The notes: generated by a model not told the origin, from the sequence alone. Counted from the first letter of the stretch, positions 36,481 through 45,498 are shown. The stretch: 64,000 nt of DNA from Nocardioides sp. SLBN-35 (GCF_006715725.1 NZ_VFNU01000001.1:1550001-1614000); one strand, 5' to 3'. Translations and numbers: made by a program.

Positions 36481-36989
36481 CCGAGGACCGGGCCACAGCC
36501 ATGCGGCTGCTGTACGACGACCACGCGGCGGCCCTGTGGGGCTTCTGCCTGCACCTGACCGGCAACGACCGGGCCCGGGCGGAGGACGTCGCGCAGGAGA
36601 CGATGCTGCGCGCCTGGCGCAACGCCGCGGTGCTGACCGAGTCCCGCGGGTCGGTGCGCTCGTGGCTGTTCACGGTCGCCCGCAACATCGTGATCGACGA
36701 GTGGCGGTCGCGGCGCGGCGCCCGGGAGTTCGCGACGGCCGAGCCGCCGCTCGCCGAGGTGACCGACGACCGGACCGACGAGCTGCTGTTGTCGTGGGTC
36801 GTCGCCGACGCCCTGCGCCAGCTGTCCGACGACCACCGCGCCGTGCTCGTCGAGTGCTACTACCGGGGCCGGTCGGTGGCCGAGGCCGCCCGCCGCCTCG
36901 AGATCCCGGAAGGAACCGTGAAGTCACGCACCCACTACGCCCTGCGCGCGCTGCGGCTGATCCTCGAGGAGACGGGGGTGGCGTCATGA
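36477..36989 (+). CDS. ECF-family RNA polymerase sigma factor
   Basis: A 170-residue group 4 sigma factor. Region 2 (about 8-85: LLYDDHAAALWGFCLHLTGN, AEDVAQETMLRAWRN, SVRSWLFTVARNIVIDEWRSRR) binds core and the -10; region 4 (about 110-165: LRQLSDDHRAVLVECYYRGRSVAEAARRLEIPEGTVKSRTHYALRALR) binds the -35. It ends in ATGA overlap with a ZAS anti-sigma factor gene, the standard arrangement for stress-released sigma factors, similar to SigK/SigL-type pairs. Start chosen at 36477 by overlap with the small ORF. Confidence 0.92.
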   Translation: MTEDRATAMRLLYDDHAAALWGFCLHLTGNDRARAEDVAQETMLRAWRNAAVLTESRGSVRSWLFTVARNIVIDEWRSRRGAREFATAEPPLAEVTDDRTDELLLSWVVADALRQLSDDHRAVLVECYYRGRSVAEAARRLEIPEGTVKSRTHYALRALRLILEETGVAS

Positions 36990-37666
36990 CCCACCCCGGC
37001 ACGACCTGCGAGTTCGCCCACCTCGACGGCGTCTACGTCCTCGGCGCGCTGGCGGCGGGGGAGCGGGCGGCCTACGAGCGGCACCTGCCCGGCTGCGCCG
37101 AGTGCACCCGCGCCCTGCGCGACCTGGCCGGGATCCCCGGCCTGCTGGGGCGCGTCCAGCTGGAGACTGTCGAGCAGCTGCAGCCGGCCGAGCCGGTGCC
37201 CGCGACCCTGCTGCCGGCGATGGCGGCGGAGGTACGCCGGGTCAGGGGCCGGCGCCGCGTCGCCGTCGGCTCGTTCGTGGCCGCGGCCGCCGTGCTGCTG
37301 GTGCTGCTCGCGGTCGGGATCGGCACCACCCTGGGCGAGGACCCCCCGCCCCAGCAGCAGGTCGCCGCCGCCCAGCGGATGGAGGCACTCGGCACGCCGT
37401 CCTCCGGCTGGGTCTCTCTGACCCAGCGCCGGTGGGGCACGCAGATCGACCTGACCTGCACCTACGAGGGGCCGGTGTCCGGCCCGGCGACGTACGTCCT
37501 CGTGGTGACCGCGACCGACGGACGGACCGAGCAGGTCGGCACCTGGCGCACGGCAGACGGCCAGGAGGTGCACGTCACCATGGCGACGGACGTGCCTCCC
37601 GGCGACATCGCGTCGGTCGAGGTCCGTACGGCGTCGGGCTACTCAGTCCTTCGCCTGGCGCGGTGA
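36986..37666 (+). CDS. Anti-sigma factor with zinc-finger (ZAS) domain and one membrane helix
   Basis: A 226-residue membrane anti-sigma factor. The cytoplasmic N-terminus holds a ZAS domain: CEFAHLDGVYVLGALAAGERAAYERHLPGCAECTRAL with the H-x3-C-x2-C part of the motif. A single helix (VAVGSFVAAAAVLLVLLAVGIGTTLG, about 88-112) is followed by an extracytoplasmic beta-rich domain (GWVSLTQRRWGTQIDL to VEVRTASGYSVLRLAR) resembling RskA C-terminal domains. It should hold the upstream sigma factor until proteolysis releases it. Its 3' end overlaps a convergent gene by 24 bases. Confidence 0.87.
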   Translation: MTHPGTTCEFAHLDGVYVLGALAAGERAAYERHLPGCAECTRALRDLAGIPGLLGRVQLETVEQLQPAEPVPATLLPAMAAEVRRVRGRRRVAVGSFVAAAAVLLVLLAVGIGTTLGEDPPPQQQVAAAQRMEALGTPSSGWVSLTQRRWGTQIDLTCTYEGPVSGPATYVLVVTATDGRTEQVGTWRTADGQEVHVTMATDVPPGDIASVEVRTASGYSVLRLAR

Positions 37667-38029
37667 TCGCAGCGAGCTGAACCAGCCCTCCGCCGACGCC
37701 GCGGCGAGCGCCACCACGACCGCCAGGATCTCGGAGATCGCGGCCAGCCACGCGTACCAGGTGTCCCACGTCGTGTGGATGCCGAACAGCCCGCTGGTCG
37801 TGGCGATGACGAACGCCAGCAGGGTCGTGGCGCCGAGGCCGGCCAGCAGGAGCAGCGGGACCCAGCTGCGCCAGGCGACCACGAGCACCGCGATCACCGC
37901 GCCCGCCACCACGTTCACCACGAACAGCTGCCCGACCGTGCCCTGGTCACGCACGCCGTCGAACCACAGGTACAGGTGCACCGCCGCGGTCACCACGGCC
38001 GCCAATGCACCGATCACTCGGATGCCCAT
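37643..38029 (-). CDS. Four-helix membrane protein of unknown function
   Basis: A 128-residue hydrophobic protein: MGIRVIGALAAVVTAAVHLYLW, LFVVNVVAGAVIAVLVVAW, VPLLLLAGLGATTLLAFVIATTSGLFG and WYAWLAAISEILAVVVALAAASAEGW. The start was chosen for GAGGAG eight bases upstream. It overlaps the anti-sigma gene tail to tail by 24 bases, so the two mRNAs are complementary at their 3' ends. I do not recognise a family beyond general DUF-type small membrane proteins. Confidence 0.7.
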   Translation of the reverse strand: MGIRVIGALAAVVTAAVHLYLWFDGVRDQGTVGQLFVVNVVAGAVIAVLVVAWRSWVPLLLLAGLGATTLLAFVIATTSGLFGIHTTWDTWYAWLAAISEILAVVVALAAASAEGWFSSLRSPRQAKD

Positions 38030-38082
38030 CGCGCGCTCCTCACGCTCGTTTGAGGGGAACACGCTGGAGAAGGGCATCCGGT

Positions 38083-40233
38083 TCACTCGGCGTACGCCGA
38101 CAGGAACCTGTCGCGCACCGTGTCCATCCGCCACACCGGCGCGCCGGGGGAGGGCAGGATGCCGGGCTGCCAGCCCCAGCCGTCGATCCGCGCGATGGCA
38201 GCCGGGTCCTGCGCGAGCACGGTGATCGGCACGTCGTGCCCGGGGTCGCGACCGCTGACGTACGAGTGCGGCTGGTGGTCGCCGACGATGACGACCACCC
38301 GGTCCGGGTCGGGATAGGTGGTCAGGAACGAGATCAGGGTGCGCCACGTGTAGCGGACCGTCGCGGCGTAGTCCGACTGTGCCGTACGCGGGTGCTGCCG
38401 GCCGTCGACGCCGTCGCGGCCGCGCGCCGGCATGCCGTCGTACACCGATCCGTCGCCGACCTCGGACCACGGGACCTGCTCCGGCACCGGCGCCCACGGG
38501 TGGTGGCTGGAGATCAGGTCCACCTCGGCGAACACCGGCTTCCGCGTCCCGGGCGTGAGCTCCACGCGGCGGAGGTGGTCGAGCGTGTACTGGTCGGGCA
38601 TCGGCGCGTACCCGAACTCCGGCCCGCGGTAGCCGACATTGCGCGAGTCGTAGAGCTCGTCGAAGCCGTAGTACGCCGCGCCCTCGGGCCAGTCGCGGGT
38701 GTTGGCCGGTACATCGAACACCGTGCGCCAGCCAGCCGAGCCGAAGGCCCGGGTGAGGCTGAGCCGGTCACTGCTCAGGAGCTGGCCGTAGCGGCGCTCG
38801 CTGTCCGTCCACGCGCCCGACTGCAGGGTCGCGTGCGCCAGCCAGCTGCCGGCGCCGAAGGTCGGCGAGGTGAGGAACGCGCTGCGGGAGTGGTAGCCGG
38901 CGGCGGCCAGGTCACGGTTGCCCTGCGCGAGGACCTCGACGACGGAGGGGGCGAACCAGCTGCCCTCCAGCGCGATCCGGCCGTAGCTCTCGAACCAGAC
39001 CAGCAGCACGTCCTTGCCCTGCAGACCCCGCAGCAGCCGGTCGCCAGGCGTGGCGGCGTACGCGTCGGTCGCGAGCTCACGGGCGAAGACCTCGGTGTCG
39101 TGGCGGTCGGCGCGGACCTGGTCGACGGTGTCGACGACCAGCCCGGCGGACCCCGCGGCGGCGACATGGTCGACCGGGGAGCCGAAGGCGGCGCAGACCA
39201 CCCACACCGTGCCGAGCGCGGCCACCGAGCGCCACGTCCGGCGCGGGTGCGCGGCCGAGGCCCGGGCGACCCGGCCGACGGACCAGGTCAGTACGACCGC
39301 CAGTACCGCCACCAGCGCCAGCACGCCCGCGAGCGTGAGCGTCGCGAGCAGTCCGCCCCGGGTGTTGCGGACGACCTCGTACCCCTTGGGCAGGTAGGAC
39401 CAGTCGCCGAGCACGTGGAACGGGCGGCCGAGGTAGGCGTCGAAGCCGAGGCCCAGCCCGCGGAGCACGGCGAGCGCGGTGACCACGAGCCCGAGCGCCA
39501 CGACGAGCACGTGCCGGCCCCGGGTCGGCAGCACGACGGCGAGCGCCGCCAGCACCAGGCCCTCGACCGGGATCCGGGCGAAGTCGGCCGGGCCGATCCC
39601 GTCGGCGACGTGGGGCGGCGCGAGCGCGAGCCAGACGGCGAGGGCGGCGGTCGCGGTGACCAGTCCTGCCGGTGGCGGGGCGACGGGCGCGGGATCGTGG
39701 CGATGCCGCCACTGCCACACCACGTCGTGGCCGAAGGACTCCACGAGCAGCGCGAGGGCGGCGCCGACGGCCAGGAGGACCACCGGATCGGGCAGCAGCG
39801 TGGACGCCGCGGCAGTCAGCACGACGCCCTGGATCGCGGCGACCACCTTCGCCCAGTACCGCGGCGGGGTCGGGCGGCGCAGCCACGGCAGCACCCATCC
39901 GGCGAGGACGTACGCGTAGCGCATCGCGCCGATAGCGAGCACCCACCAGCCGACCTGGGGGGCCACGTGCACGCTGAGCACGGCGATCAGGAAGGCGTCG
40001 GTCTCCATGTCGAAACGGGCGCCGAACGCGCTCGCCGTACCGGTGCGGCGGGCGACGTACCCGTCGACGGCATCGAGCGCCAGGGCCACCGCGCTGAGCG
40101 CCACCAGCGCCGCCGTGAGGTGCCCGGACAGCGGGTCGGCGAGGCCGCGGACGGTGAGCGCGGCGACGCCGACCGCGAGAGCCGCGCGCACCGCGGTCAC
40201 CCGGTTCGCCGGTCCGAGCTGAACCCGATCCAT
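38083..40233 (-). CDS. CDP-alcohol phosphotransferase fused to an LtaS-like sulfatase-fold domain
   Basis: A 716-residue membrane protein joining two enzymes. Residues about 1-180 are a CDP-alcohol phosphotransferase: the motif DG(x2)AR(x8)G(x3)D(x3)D is exact at Asp57, Gly58, Ala61, Arg62, Gly71, Asp75 and Asp79. Further hydrophobic segments (about 190-350) lead to an extracytoplasmic alkaline-phosphatase-superfamily domain (about 400-716) with Glu415 (WFESYGR), a Thr/Ser nucleophile candidate in [13 protein letters not shown] and Asp652-His653 ([10 protein letters not shown]), as in LtaS/MdoB enzymes that move phospho-headgroups. One chain may thus make a lipid and transfer its headgroup. 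GGAGGTG precedes the ATG. Divergent from the five-gene pterin-like cluster. Confidence 0.85.
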   Translation of the reverse strand: MDRVQLGPANRVTAVRAALAVGVAALTVRGLADPLSGHLTAALVALSAVALALDAVDGYVARRTGTASAFGARFDMETDAFLIAVLSVHVAPQVGWWVLAIGAMRYAYVLAGWVLPWLRRPTPPRYWAKVVAAIQGVVLTAAASTLLPDPVVLLAVGAALALLVESFGHDVVWQWRHRHDPAPVAPPPAGLVTATAALAVWLALAPPHVADGIGPADFARIPVEGLVLAALAVVLPTRGRHVLVVALGLVVTALAVLRGLGLGFDAYLGRPFHVLGDWSYLPKGYEVVRNTRGGLLATLTLAGVLALVAVLAVVLTWSVGRVARASAAHPRRTWRSVAALGTVWVVCAAFGSPVDHVAAAGSAGLVVDTVDQVRADRHDTEVFARELATDAYAATPGDRLLRGLQGKDVLLVWFESYGRIALEGSWFAPSVVEVLAQGNRDLAAAGYHSRSAFLTSPTFGAGSWLAHATLQSGAWTDSERRYGQLLSSDRLSLTRAFGSAGWRTVFDVPANTRDWPEGAAYYGFDELYDSRNVGYRGPEFGYAPMPDQYTLDHLRRVELTPGTRKPVFAEVDLISSHHPWAPVPEQVPWSEVGDGSVYDGMPARGRDGVDGRQHPRTAQSDYAATVRYTWRTLISFLTTYPDPDRVVVIVGDHQPHSYVSGRDPGHDVPITVLAQDPAAIARIDGWGWQPGILPSPGAPVWRMDTVRDRFLSAYAE

Positions 40234-40308
40234 CGCACCTCCGTGTCCTAGGTTGTACCTCCGGGTACGACGAGCACAGGGGGCCGGTTCAACGAGAGGA
40301 GTCCCCGG

Positions 40309-41310
40309 GTGGTGGACGAGGCGCTGGCGTACTGGGTGGTCGAGCCGGGGCACGGGGAGATCCGGCCGGTCGCGCTCCGCGAGCCCGGCGCCGACGAGGT
40401 CCTGGTCCGCACGCTGCGCTCCGCGATCAGCCGCGGCACCGAGACCCTGGTGTTCGCCGGCCGGGTGCCGCCCGGTCAGCACGCGGCGATGCGGGCGCCC
40501 TTCCAGGAGGGGGAGTTCCCGGGACCGGTGAAGTACGGCTACCTCAGCGTCGGCGTCGTCGAGCTTGGGCCCGGCGAGCTGGTGGGGCGCACCGTCTTCT
40601 GCCTGCACCCCCACCAGACGTCGTACGTCGTCCCGGCCGCCGCCGTCGTGCCCGTGCCCGACGGTGTCCCCGCGGAGCGCGCGGTGCTGGCCGGCACCGT
40701 CGAGACCGCCCTCAACGCGCTGTGGGACGCGCCGCCGTTGCTCGGCGACCACGTCACCGTCGTCGGGGCGGGGCTGGTCGGCTGCTGCGTCGCCCGCCTG
40801 GCGGTGGGAGTGCCGGGGGTGCGGGTCACCCTCGTCGACACCGACCCGAGGCGTGCGGAGGTGGCCGCGGCGCTGGGCGTGGGCTTCGCCGGCGCCACGG
40901 ACGAGGTGGGCCGCAGCGACCTGGTCGTGCACACCAGCGCCACCGAGGCCGGGCTGCGGCGGGCCCTCGAGCTGGTCGCGCCGGAGGGGACCGTCCTCGA
41001 CCTGTCCTGGTACGGCGACCGGCCGGTCAGCCTGCCGCTGGGCGAGGCGTTCCACTCCTCCCGGCTCACCCTGCGCAGCAGCCAGGTCGGCGCGGTCGCG
41101 CCCGCGCGGCGGGACTCGCGCAGCCACCGCGACCGGCTGGCGCTCGCGCTCGAGCTGCTCCGGGACCCGGGCTTCGACGTACTGCTGACCGACTGCTCGC
41201 CGTTCCGCGAGCTGCCCGCGGTGCTGGCGAAGATCGCCGCCGGCTCGATGCCGGGGCTGTGCCACTCGATCGACTACTCCCACGAGAACCCCGACCCCGA
41301 GGAGGCCTGA
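40309..41310 (+). CDS. MDR-family (zinc-type alcohol dehydrogenase-like) oxidoreductase
   Basis: A 333-residue medium-chain dehydrogenase. The Rossmann stretch [31 protein letters not shown] (about 145-175) shows GxGxxG and an acidic residue favouring NAD. The usual catalytic-zinc opening is replaced by [17 protein letters not shown], as in the BchC-like subgroup, so zinc catalysis is doubtful. Substrate unknown. First gene of a string of five in which it overlaps the PTPS homologue by TGATG. AGAGGAG precedes the start. Confidence 0.8.
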   Translation: MVDEALAYWVVEPGHGEIRPVALREPGADEVLVRTLRSAISRGTETLVFAGRVPPGQHAAMRAPFQEGEFPGPVKYGYLSVGVVELGPGELVGRTVFCLHPHQTSYVVPAAAVVPVPDGVPAERAVLAGTVETALNALWDAPPLLGDHVTVVGAGLVGCCVARLAVGVPGVRVTLVDTDPRRAEVAAALGVGFAGATDEVGRSDLVVHTSATEAGLRRALELVAPEGTVLDLSWYGDRPVSLPLGEAFHSSRLTLRSSQVGAVAPARRDSRSHRDRLALALELLRDPGFDVLLTDCSPFRELPAVLAKIAAGSMPGLCHSIDYSHENPDPEEA

Positions 41311-41723
41311 TGTTCCGGGTGACCGTTCGCGACCACATCATGATCGCGCACAGCCTGCGCGGTGAGGTGTTCGGACCGGCGCAGCGGCTGCACGGCGCGA
41401 CGTACGTCATCGACGCGACGTTCGCCGGCACCGACCTCGACGCCGACGGGATCCTGGTCGACATCGGCCGCGCCACCGAGGTCGTGCGCGAGGTGCTCGG
41501 GCGGCTGCACTACCGCAACCTCGACGACGACGAGGTGCACGACGAGGTGGGGCTCGCCGGGCAGAACAGCTCGACCGAGGTGCTTGCCCGCTGGGTCGCC
41601 GACCGGCTGGCCGAGTGCGCGTCCGCCGGCGACCTCGGCCCGGGCGGCCGCACCCTCGCGACCATCGCGGTGACGCTGCACGAGTCGCACGTCGCGTGGG
41701 CGAGCTACGAGCGGGCGTTGTGA
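41310..41723 (+). CDS. 6-pyruvoyl-tetrahydropterin synthase homologue lacking catalytic residues
   Basis: A 137-residue T-fold protein of the PTPS/QueD family, which normally acts on dihydroneopterin triphosphate. His14 (MIAHSL) and His28 (RLHGATY) align with two zinc ligands, but the third zinc His of the LHGH motif is Ala30 and the catalytic Cys four residues before His28 is Ala24. The LDH motif is LHYRN (His67), while the substrate Glu is kept as Glu125 ([12 protein letters not shown]). It is therefore a divergent member with altered chemistry or a binding role. Coupled to both neighbours by overlaps. Confidence 0.82.
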   Translation: MFRVTVRDHIMIAHSLRGEVFGPAQRLHGATYVIDATFAGTDLDADGILVDIGRATEVVREVLGRLHYRNLDDDEVHDEVGLAGQNSSTEVLARWVADRLAECASAGDLGPGGRTLATIAVTLHESHVAWASYERAL

Positions 41724-42730
41724 CCCTGCACGTCCTGGTGCCCGACGGCATCGACGATCCGCGGCGGCCGAGCGGCGGGAACCTCTACGACCGCCGTTTG
41801 GTGGCGGGCCTGGCCGCACGCGGGCGTGAGGTGCGCGAGCACCGGGTCGGCGTCGTCGGCCTCGACCGGGTGCTGGCCGGGATCCCCGACGGCGCGGTGG
41901 TCCTGGTCGACGGGCTGGTCGCCTCGACCACGACGGCGCTGGTCGCGGAGGCCCGCCGGCTGCGGGTGGCCGTGCTGCTGCACATGCCGGGGTCCGGGCC
42001 GGCCGAGTCGTCGGTGCTGCGCTCGGTCGCGGCCGTCGTGACGACCAGCGCCTGGAGCCGGGACTGGGTCGTCGACGAGGTCGGGGTGCCCGCCGACCGG
42101 GTGCACGTCGCCCTTCCCGGCGCCGACCCCGGCCCGCTCGTCGCCGGATCGGCTGCCGGCACGCACCTGCTCTGCGTCGGCCCGGTCACCCCCGCCAAGG
42201 GGTACGACGACCTGCTCGCCGCCCTGGCCGAGGTCCGCGACCTCGACTGGACCTGCCGGTGCGTCGGGGCGCTCGACCTGGCGCCCGCCTTCGTGACCGC
42301 CTTCCGGGTGGCGGCGCGACGACAGGGGATCGCCGACCGGATCGAGCTGGTCGGCCCGCTCACCCCGGCCGCGCTGGACGGGCTCCGCTCGACCAGCGAC
42401 CTGGTGCTGGCGCCGTCCCACCGGGAGTCGTACGGGATGGCGCTCGCCGAGGGCGTCGCCCGCGGACTCCCCGCGATCGCGACCGACGTCGGCGGCCAGC
42501 CCGAGGCGCTGGGCGAGGCCGGCACGCTCGTTCCCGTCGGTGACCCGGCCGCGCTGGCGGGTGCGCTGCGGGCCTGGCTGAGCGATGCCGGCCTGCGGGC
42601 CCGGTGGCGTGCCGCGGCGGCGGGTCGACGCGGACAGCTGGGGGCCTGGGCCGGGACCGTGGCCGAGGTGGCCGGGGTGCTGAACCGGATCGCGCCGGCC
42701 GTCGTACTCACGGGCGAGGGGAGGACGTAG
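41720..42730 (+). CDS. Glycosyltransferase (GT-B fold, GT4-like)
   Basis: A 336-residue retaining-type glycosyltransferase. The N-terminal acceptor domain has a shortened [17 protein letters not shown]; the C-terminal donor domain has [38 protein letters not shown] and the diagnostic [30 protein letters not shown] (E-x7-E). No signal or membrane helix. GTG start overlaps the PTPS stop. It likely glycosylates the product of this cluster; the sugar and acceptor are unknown. Confidence 0.87.
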   Translation: MTLHVLVPDGIDDPRRPSGGNLYDRRLVAGLAARGREVREHRVGVVGLDRVLAGIPDGAVVLVDGLVASTTTALVAEARRLRVAVLLHMPGSGPAESSVLRSVAAVVTTSAWSRDWVVDEVGVPADRVHVALPGADPGPLVAGSAAGTHLLCVGPVTPAKGYDDLLAALAEVRDLDWTCRCVGALDLAPAFVTAFRVAARRQGIADRIELVGPLTPAALDGLRSTSDLVLAPSHRESYGMALAEGVARGLPAIATDVGGQPEALGEAGTLVPVGDPAALAGALRAWLSDAGLRARWRAAAAGRRGQLGAWAGTVAEVAGVLNRIAPAVVLTGEGRT

Positions 42731-42732
42731 CC

Positions 42733-43614
42733 ATCGACAGGACGACGCCAGGCCTAGGGCCACGGCTCCGGCTGGCGGCCGGGGTCGCGATCCTGGTCGT
42801 GCTGGTGGCCCGGCTGGGCGCGCAGCCGTTCCTCGACGGGCTGGCGCGCACCGATCCCCGCGCGCTCGTCGTCGCGCTGGTCGTCACCGCCGCGACGACG
42901 GCCTGCTGTGCCCGGCGGTGGAGCCTGCTGGCGACCGGGCTCGGGGTGGCGGTCCCGTTCCGCGGCGCCTACCGCAGCTGCTACCGCGCCCAGCTGCTCA
43001 ACGCGAGCCTTCCCGGCGGCGTGCTCGGCGACCTGCACCGCGGCTACCGGCACGGGCAGGACGCGGGTGCGCTCGGCCGCGGGCTGCGGTCGGTGGTCTG
43101 GGACCGGGTGAGCGGCCAGGCGGCGCAGGCCGCGCTGGCGGTGGCCGCCGTACCGCTGCTGCCGCCGGCGATTCGGGGCTGGGCGCTGGCGGTGCTGGTC
43201 GTGCTGGTCGTCGTCGGCCTGGCGGTGCTCGCGGCCGCGCCGGTCCGGCGCGAGCTCGCTTCCGGCCTGCGTGGCGTCTGGCCGCAGGTGCTGCTGCTCT
43301 CCGTGCTCGCGGCGTGCGGGCACGTCCTGGTGTTCCTCGTCGCGGCCCGCACCGCCGGCCTCACCGAGTCCACGCCCCGGCTCGCGGCGCTCGCGCTCCT
43401 GGTCCTGCTGGCCTCGGCCGTCCCGGTGAGCATCGCCGGCTGGGGCCCGCGGGAGGGCGCGGCCGCCTGGGTGTTCGGCGCGGCCGGGCTCGGTGCTGCC
43501 GCCGGAGTGGAGGTCGCGGTCGTGTACGGCGTGATGTCGCTGGTCGCGACGCTGCCCGGTCTCCTGACCCTGGAAGGAGGCCCCGCATGGGTGAGCGGCC
43601 GTACGTCCTCCTGA
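42733..43614 (+). CDS. Flippase-like membrane protein (LPG-synthase TM / UPF0104 type), unusual start
   Basis: A polytopic membrane protein of about 293 residues with eight hydrophobic segments, resembling the membrane half of lysylphosphatidylglycerol synthases and AglD-type flippases (PFRGAYRSCYRAQLLNASLPGGVLGDLHRGYRHGQD, and PVSIAGWGPREGAAAWVFGAAGLG near the end). There is no ATG, GTG or TTG in frame between 42604 and 42799. A strong GAGGGGAGGA box (42716-42725) is seven bases before ATC 42733, so I place the start there as a non-standard AUC; otherwise GTG 42604 inside the glycosyltransferase gene is used. Confidence 0.65.
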   Translation: MDRTTPGLGPRLRLAAGVAILVVLVARLGAQPFLDGLARTDPRALVVALVVTAATTACCARRWSLLATGLGVAVPFRGAYRSCYRAQLLNASLPGGVLGDLHRGYRHGQDAGALGRGLRSVVWDRVSGQAAQAALAVAAVPLLPPAIRGWALAVLVVLVVVGLAVLAAAPVRRELASGLRGVWPQVLLLSVLAACGHVLVFLVAARTAGLTESTPRLAALALLVLLASAVPVSIAGWGPREGAAAWVFGAAGLGAAAGVEVAVVYGVMSLVATLPGLLTLEGGPAWVSGRTSS

Positions 43615-44276
43615 GCTGCTGCATCTCCCTCGACGGCTACCTCGACAGTGCCGGCGCGGAGCGGCTGCTGCTGTCGAACGACGCCGACTTCGACCGGGTC
43701 GACGGCGTGCGCGCGGGCTGCGACGCGATCCTCGTGGGCGCGACGACGGTCCGCAACGACGACCCGCGCCTGCTGATCCGCTCGCAGGAGCGGCGGCGCA
43801 GCCGGGTCGCGGCGGGACTCCCGGCCGGCCCGGTCAAGGTGACCCTGACCTGTCGGGGGGACCTCGACCCGGCCGCCCGGTTCTTCACGGCAGGTGACGG
43901 CGAGAAGCTCGTCTACTGCCCGGACCCGACGGTTCCCATGGTGGAGAGCCGGGTCGGCGCGGAGGCCAAGGTGGTCGGGCTCGGGGACCGGGTGCGGATG
44001 GAGGCCCTGGTGGCCGACCTGGGCTCGCGCGGCGTACGACGGCTGATGGTCGAGGGCGGCGGGTCCGTGCACACCCAGTTCCTCACCGCCGGGCTCGCCG
44101 ACGAGCTCCAGCTCGTCGTCGCGCCGTTCTTCGTGGGCGACGCGCGGGCGCGCAGGTTCGTCGGCGACGGAGTGTTCCCGTGGCATGCCGGGAGCCGCGC
44201 CGAGCTCGTCGAGACCCGCGCGATCGGCGACGTGGCGCTGCTGCGCTACGCGTTGTCGGAGCGGTTCGAGCACTGA
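43587..44276 (+). CDS. RibD C-terminal / dihydrofolate-reductase-fold reductase
   Basis: A 229-residue NADPH-dependent reductase of the RibD_C family: VLLSCCISLDGYLDSAG, AILVGATTVRNDDPRLLIRS, GVRRLMVEGGGSVHTQFLTAGLADELQLVVAPFFVG. Relatives reduce pyrimidinone ribitol or ribosyl intermediates in riboflavin and related pathways; no deaminase domain is attached. A GGAAGGAGG box six bases before ATG 43587 lies inside the preceding gene, with a 28-base overlap. Its presence next to a PTPS homologue points to a pterin- or flavin-like small molecule. Confidence 0.85.
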   Translation: MGERPYVLLSCCISLDGYLDSAGAERLLLSNDADFDRVDGVRAGCDAILVGATTVRNDDPRLLIRSQERRRSRVAAGLPAGPVKVTLTCRGDLDPAARFFTAGDGEKLVYCPDPTVPMVESRVGAEAKVVGLGDRVRMEALVADLGSRGVRRLMVEGGGSVHTQFLTAGLADELQLVVAPFFVGDARARRFVGDGVFPWHAGSRAELVETRAIGDVALLRYALSERFEH

Positions 44277-44294
44277 CGAGAGCGCGTGCCCCGT

Positions 44295-44332
44295 TTGACA
44301 ATCAGCGGCTTCGTGTAAAGATTCATGAATCT
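44295..44332 (+). promoter_or_regulatory. Strong promoter with overlapping palindromic operator
   Basis: TTGACA at 44295-44300 is a consensus -35; AAGATT or TAAAGA 15-17 bases on is the -10. The perfect 14-base palindrome AGATTCATGAATCT (44319-44332), extended by GTGTA and ACAC flanks, overlaps the -10 and start region. This is the layout of a repressor-controlled promoter for the DUF2236 gene. The repressor gene is not adjacent. Confidence 0.65.
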
Positions 44333-44366
44333 ACACGACTGTAGCAATCAGATGAGGAGTGCCGCG

Positions 44367-45485
44367 ATGTTCGGTGTCCAGACCCGCAAGCAGATGCTCG
44401 CGAAGTACGAGCCGATGGCCGACTACGGCTTCCTCGGGCCGGACTCGGTGTCGTGGAAGGTGTGGTCGCACCCCACGTCGTACGTCCTCGGGTTCGCGCG
44501 GGCGGTCACCATCGAGCACTTCGACCCCAACCTCGCGGCCGCGGTCGTGCAGTCGGGCGGCGTGAAGTACCGGCCCTCGACCCGCTACGGCCGCACCCTG
44601 CGCTACTTCGCGATGCAGCTGTTCGGCGGCGCCGAGCAGACCGCGAGGGCGGCCGACGTGCTGGTCAAGGTGCACTCGAAGGCGGTCGGCCACGATCCCG
44701 TCACCGGCAGCACGTACGACGCCAACAGCTCCGCCTCGCAGCTGTGGATCCACGTCACCGCCTGGCACTCGATCCTCAAGTGCTACGAGATGTTCGGCCC
44801 CGGCAGGCTGAGTGAGGCCGAGGAGAACCGGTTCTGGGCCGAGTGCGCCGAGATCGCGAAGCTGCAGACCATCGACCCGGCCGAGGTGCCGGCCACACGC
44901 GCCGAGGTGCACCGCTACTTCGAGGAGTGGCGCCCGAGGCTGGCCGCCTCCGAGGCCGCGCAGGACATGATCCACTTCATCATGCCGCTCGCCGTCGCGC
45001 TGCCACCGAGCATGCCGGGCTGGCAGAAGAAGGCCGTCGCGCCGGCCATGTGGATCATGAGCAAGGGCGTGATCTCGACGTACCCGAGGTACATGCGCGA
45101 CATGGCCAACCTGCGCCAGGGACGCGTGATCGACCTCGTCGCGCTGGTCGGCAACAAGGTGCTCCACAAGCTCTTCGAGCGTTCGATGAACGCCCGCCTG
45201 GCCCTGTTCGAGCTGCTCGCGCCCCAGGCCGTCGAGATCGCCGCGCCCGCCATCCTCGGGATCCCGCCGAGGAGCGACCGGGTCTGGGGCGTGCGCGAGG
45301 CCCAAGCGCACTTCGGCTTCGACGTCCCCGCCGAGGCGCACCACGACGTACGCGAGAAGCAGCGTGACCGGGTCTTCAACCAGGGCGTCAAGCCCTCCGA
45401 CGAGGGCTTGGTCGAGTCGGAGCGGCACATCGGGGCGATGGACCCGGCTCACATTCCTGCAGCGACGGGCGCTGCCGGTTTCTGA
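44367..45485 (+). CDS. MpaB-like oxygenase (DUF2236 family)
   Basis: A 372-residue protein of the DUF2236/latex-oxygenase superfamily, predicted heme-binding helical oxygenases. Family features are GPDSVSWKVWSHPTSYVLGFARAVTIEHFDPNLAAAVVQSG, a YGRTLRYFAMQLFGG segment and DANSSASQLWIHVTAWHSILKCYEMFG, with the conserved histidines of W-x-H-x2-A-W-H. ATG 44367 has GAGGAG seven bases upstream; ATGs at 44325 and 44352 are in frame, but the first sits in the operator. The substrate is unknown. Single-gene unit under a repressor-type promoter. Confidence 0.82.
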   Translation: MFGVQTRKQMLAKYEPMADYGFLGPDSVSWKVWSHPTSYVLGFARAVTIEHFDPNLAAAVVQSGGVKYRPSTRYGRTLRYFAMQLFGGAEQTARAADVLVKVHSKAVGHDPVTGSTYDANSSASQLWIHVTAWHSILKCYEMFGPGRLSEAEENRFWAECAEIAKLQTIDPAEVPATRAEVHRYFEEWRPRLAASEAAQDMIHFIMPLAVALPPSMPGWQKKAVAPAMWIMSKGVISTYPRYMRDMANLRQGRVIDLVALVGNKVLHKLFERSMNARLALFELLAPQAVEIAAPAILGIPPRSDRVWGVREAQAHFGFDVPAEAHHDVREKQRDRVFNQGVKPSDEGLVESERHIGAMDPAHIPAATGAAGF

Positions 45486-45498
45486 GTCTTGTCGGTGG

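Noticed and set aside
38005..40251. A 748-codon plus-strand frame opposite the CDP-alcohol/sulfatase fusion
   Set aside because: Low-complexity Arg/Ala/Gly/His composition; the minus-strand reading has exact catalytic motifs and a good ribosome-binding site.
40234..41283. Upstream extension of the CDP-alcohol/sulfatase fusion to a 1066-residue protein
   Set aside because: The extension is antisense to the dehydrogenase gene and low in complexity; the ATG at 40233 has a GGAGGTG box and starts just before the first membrane helix.
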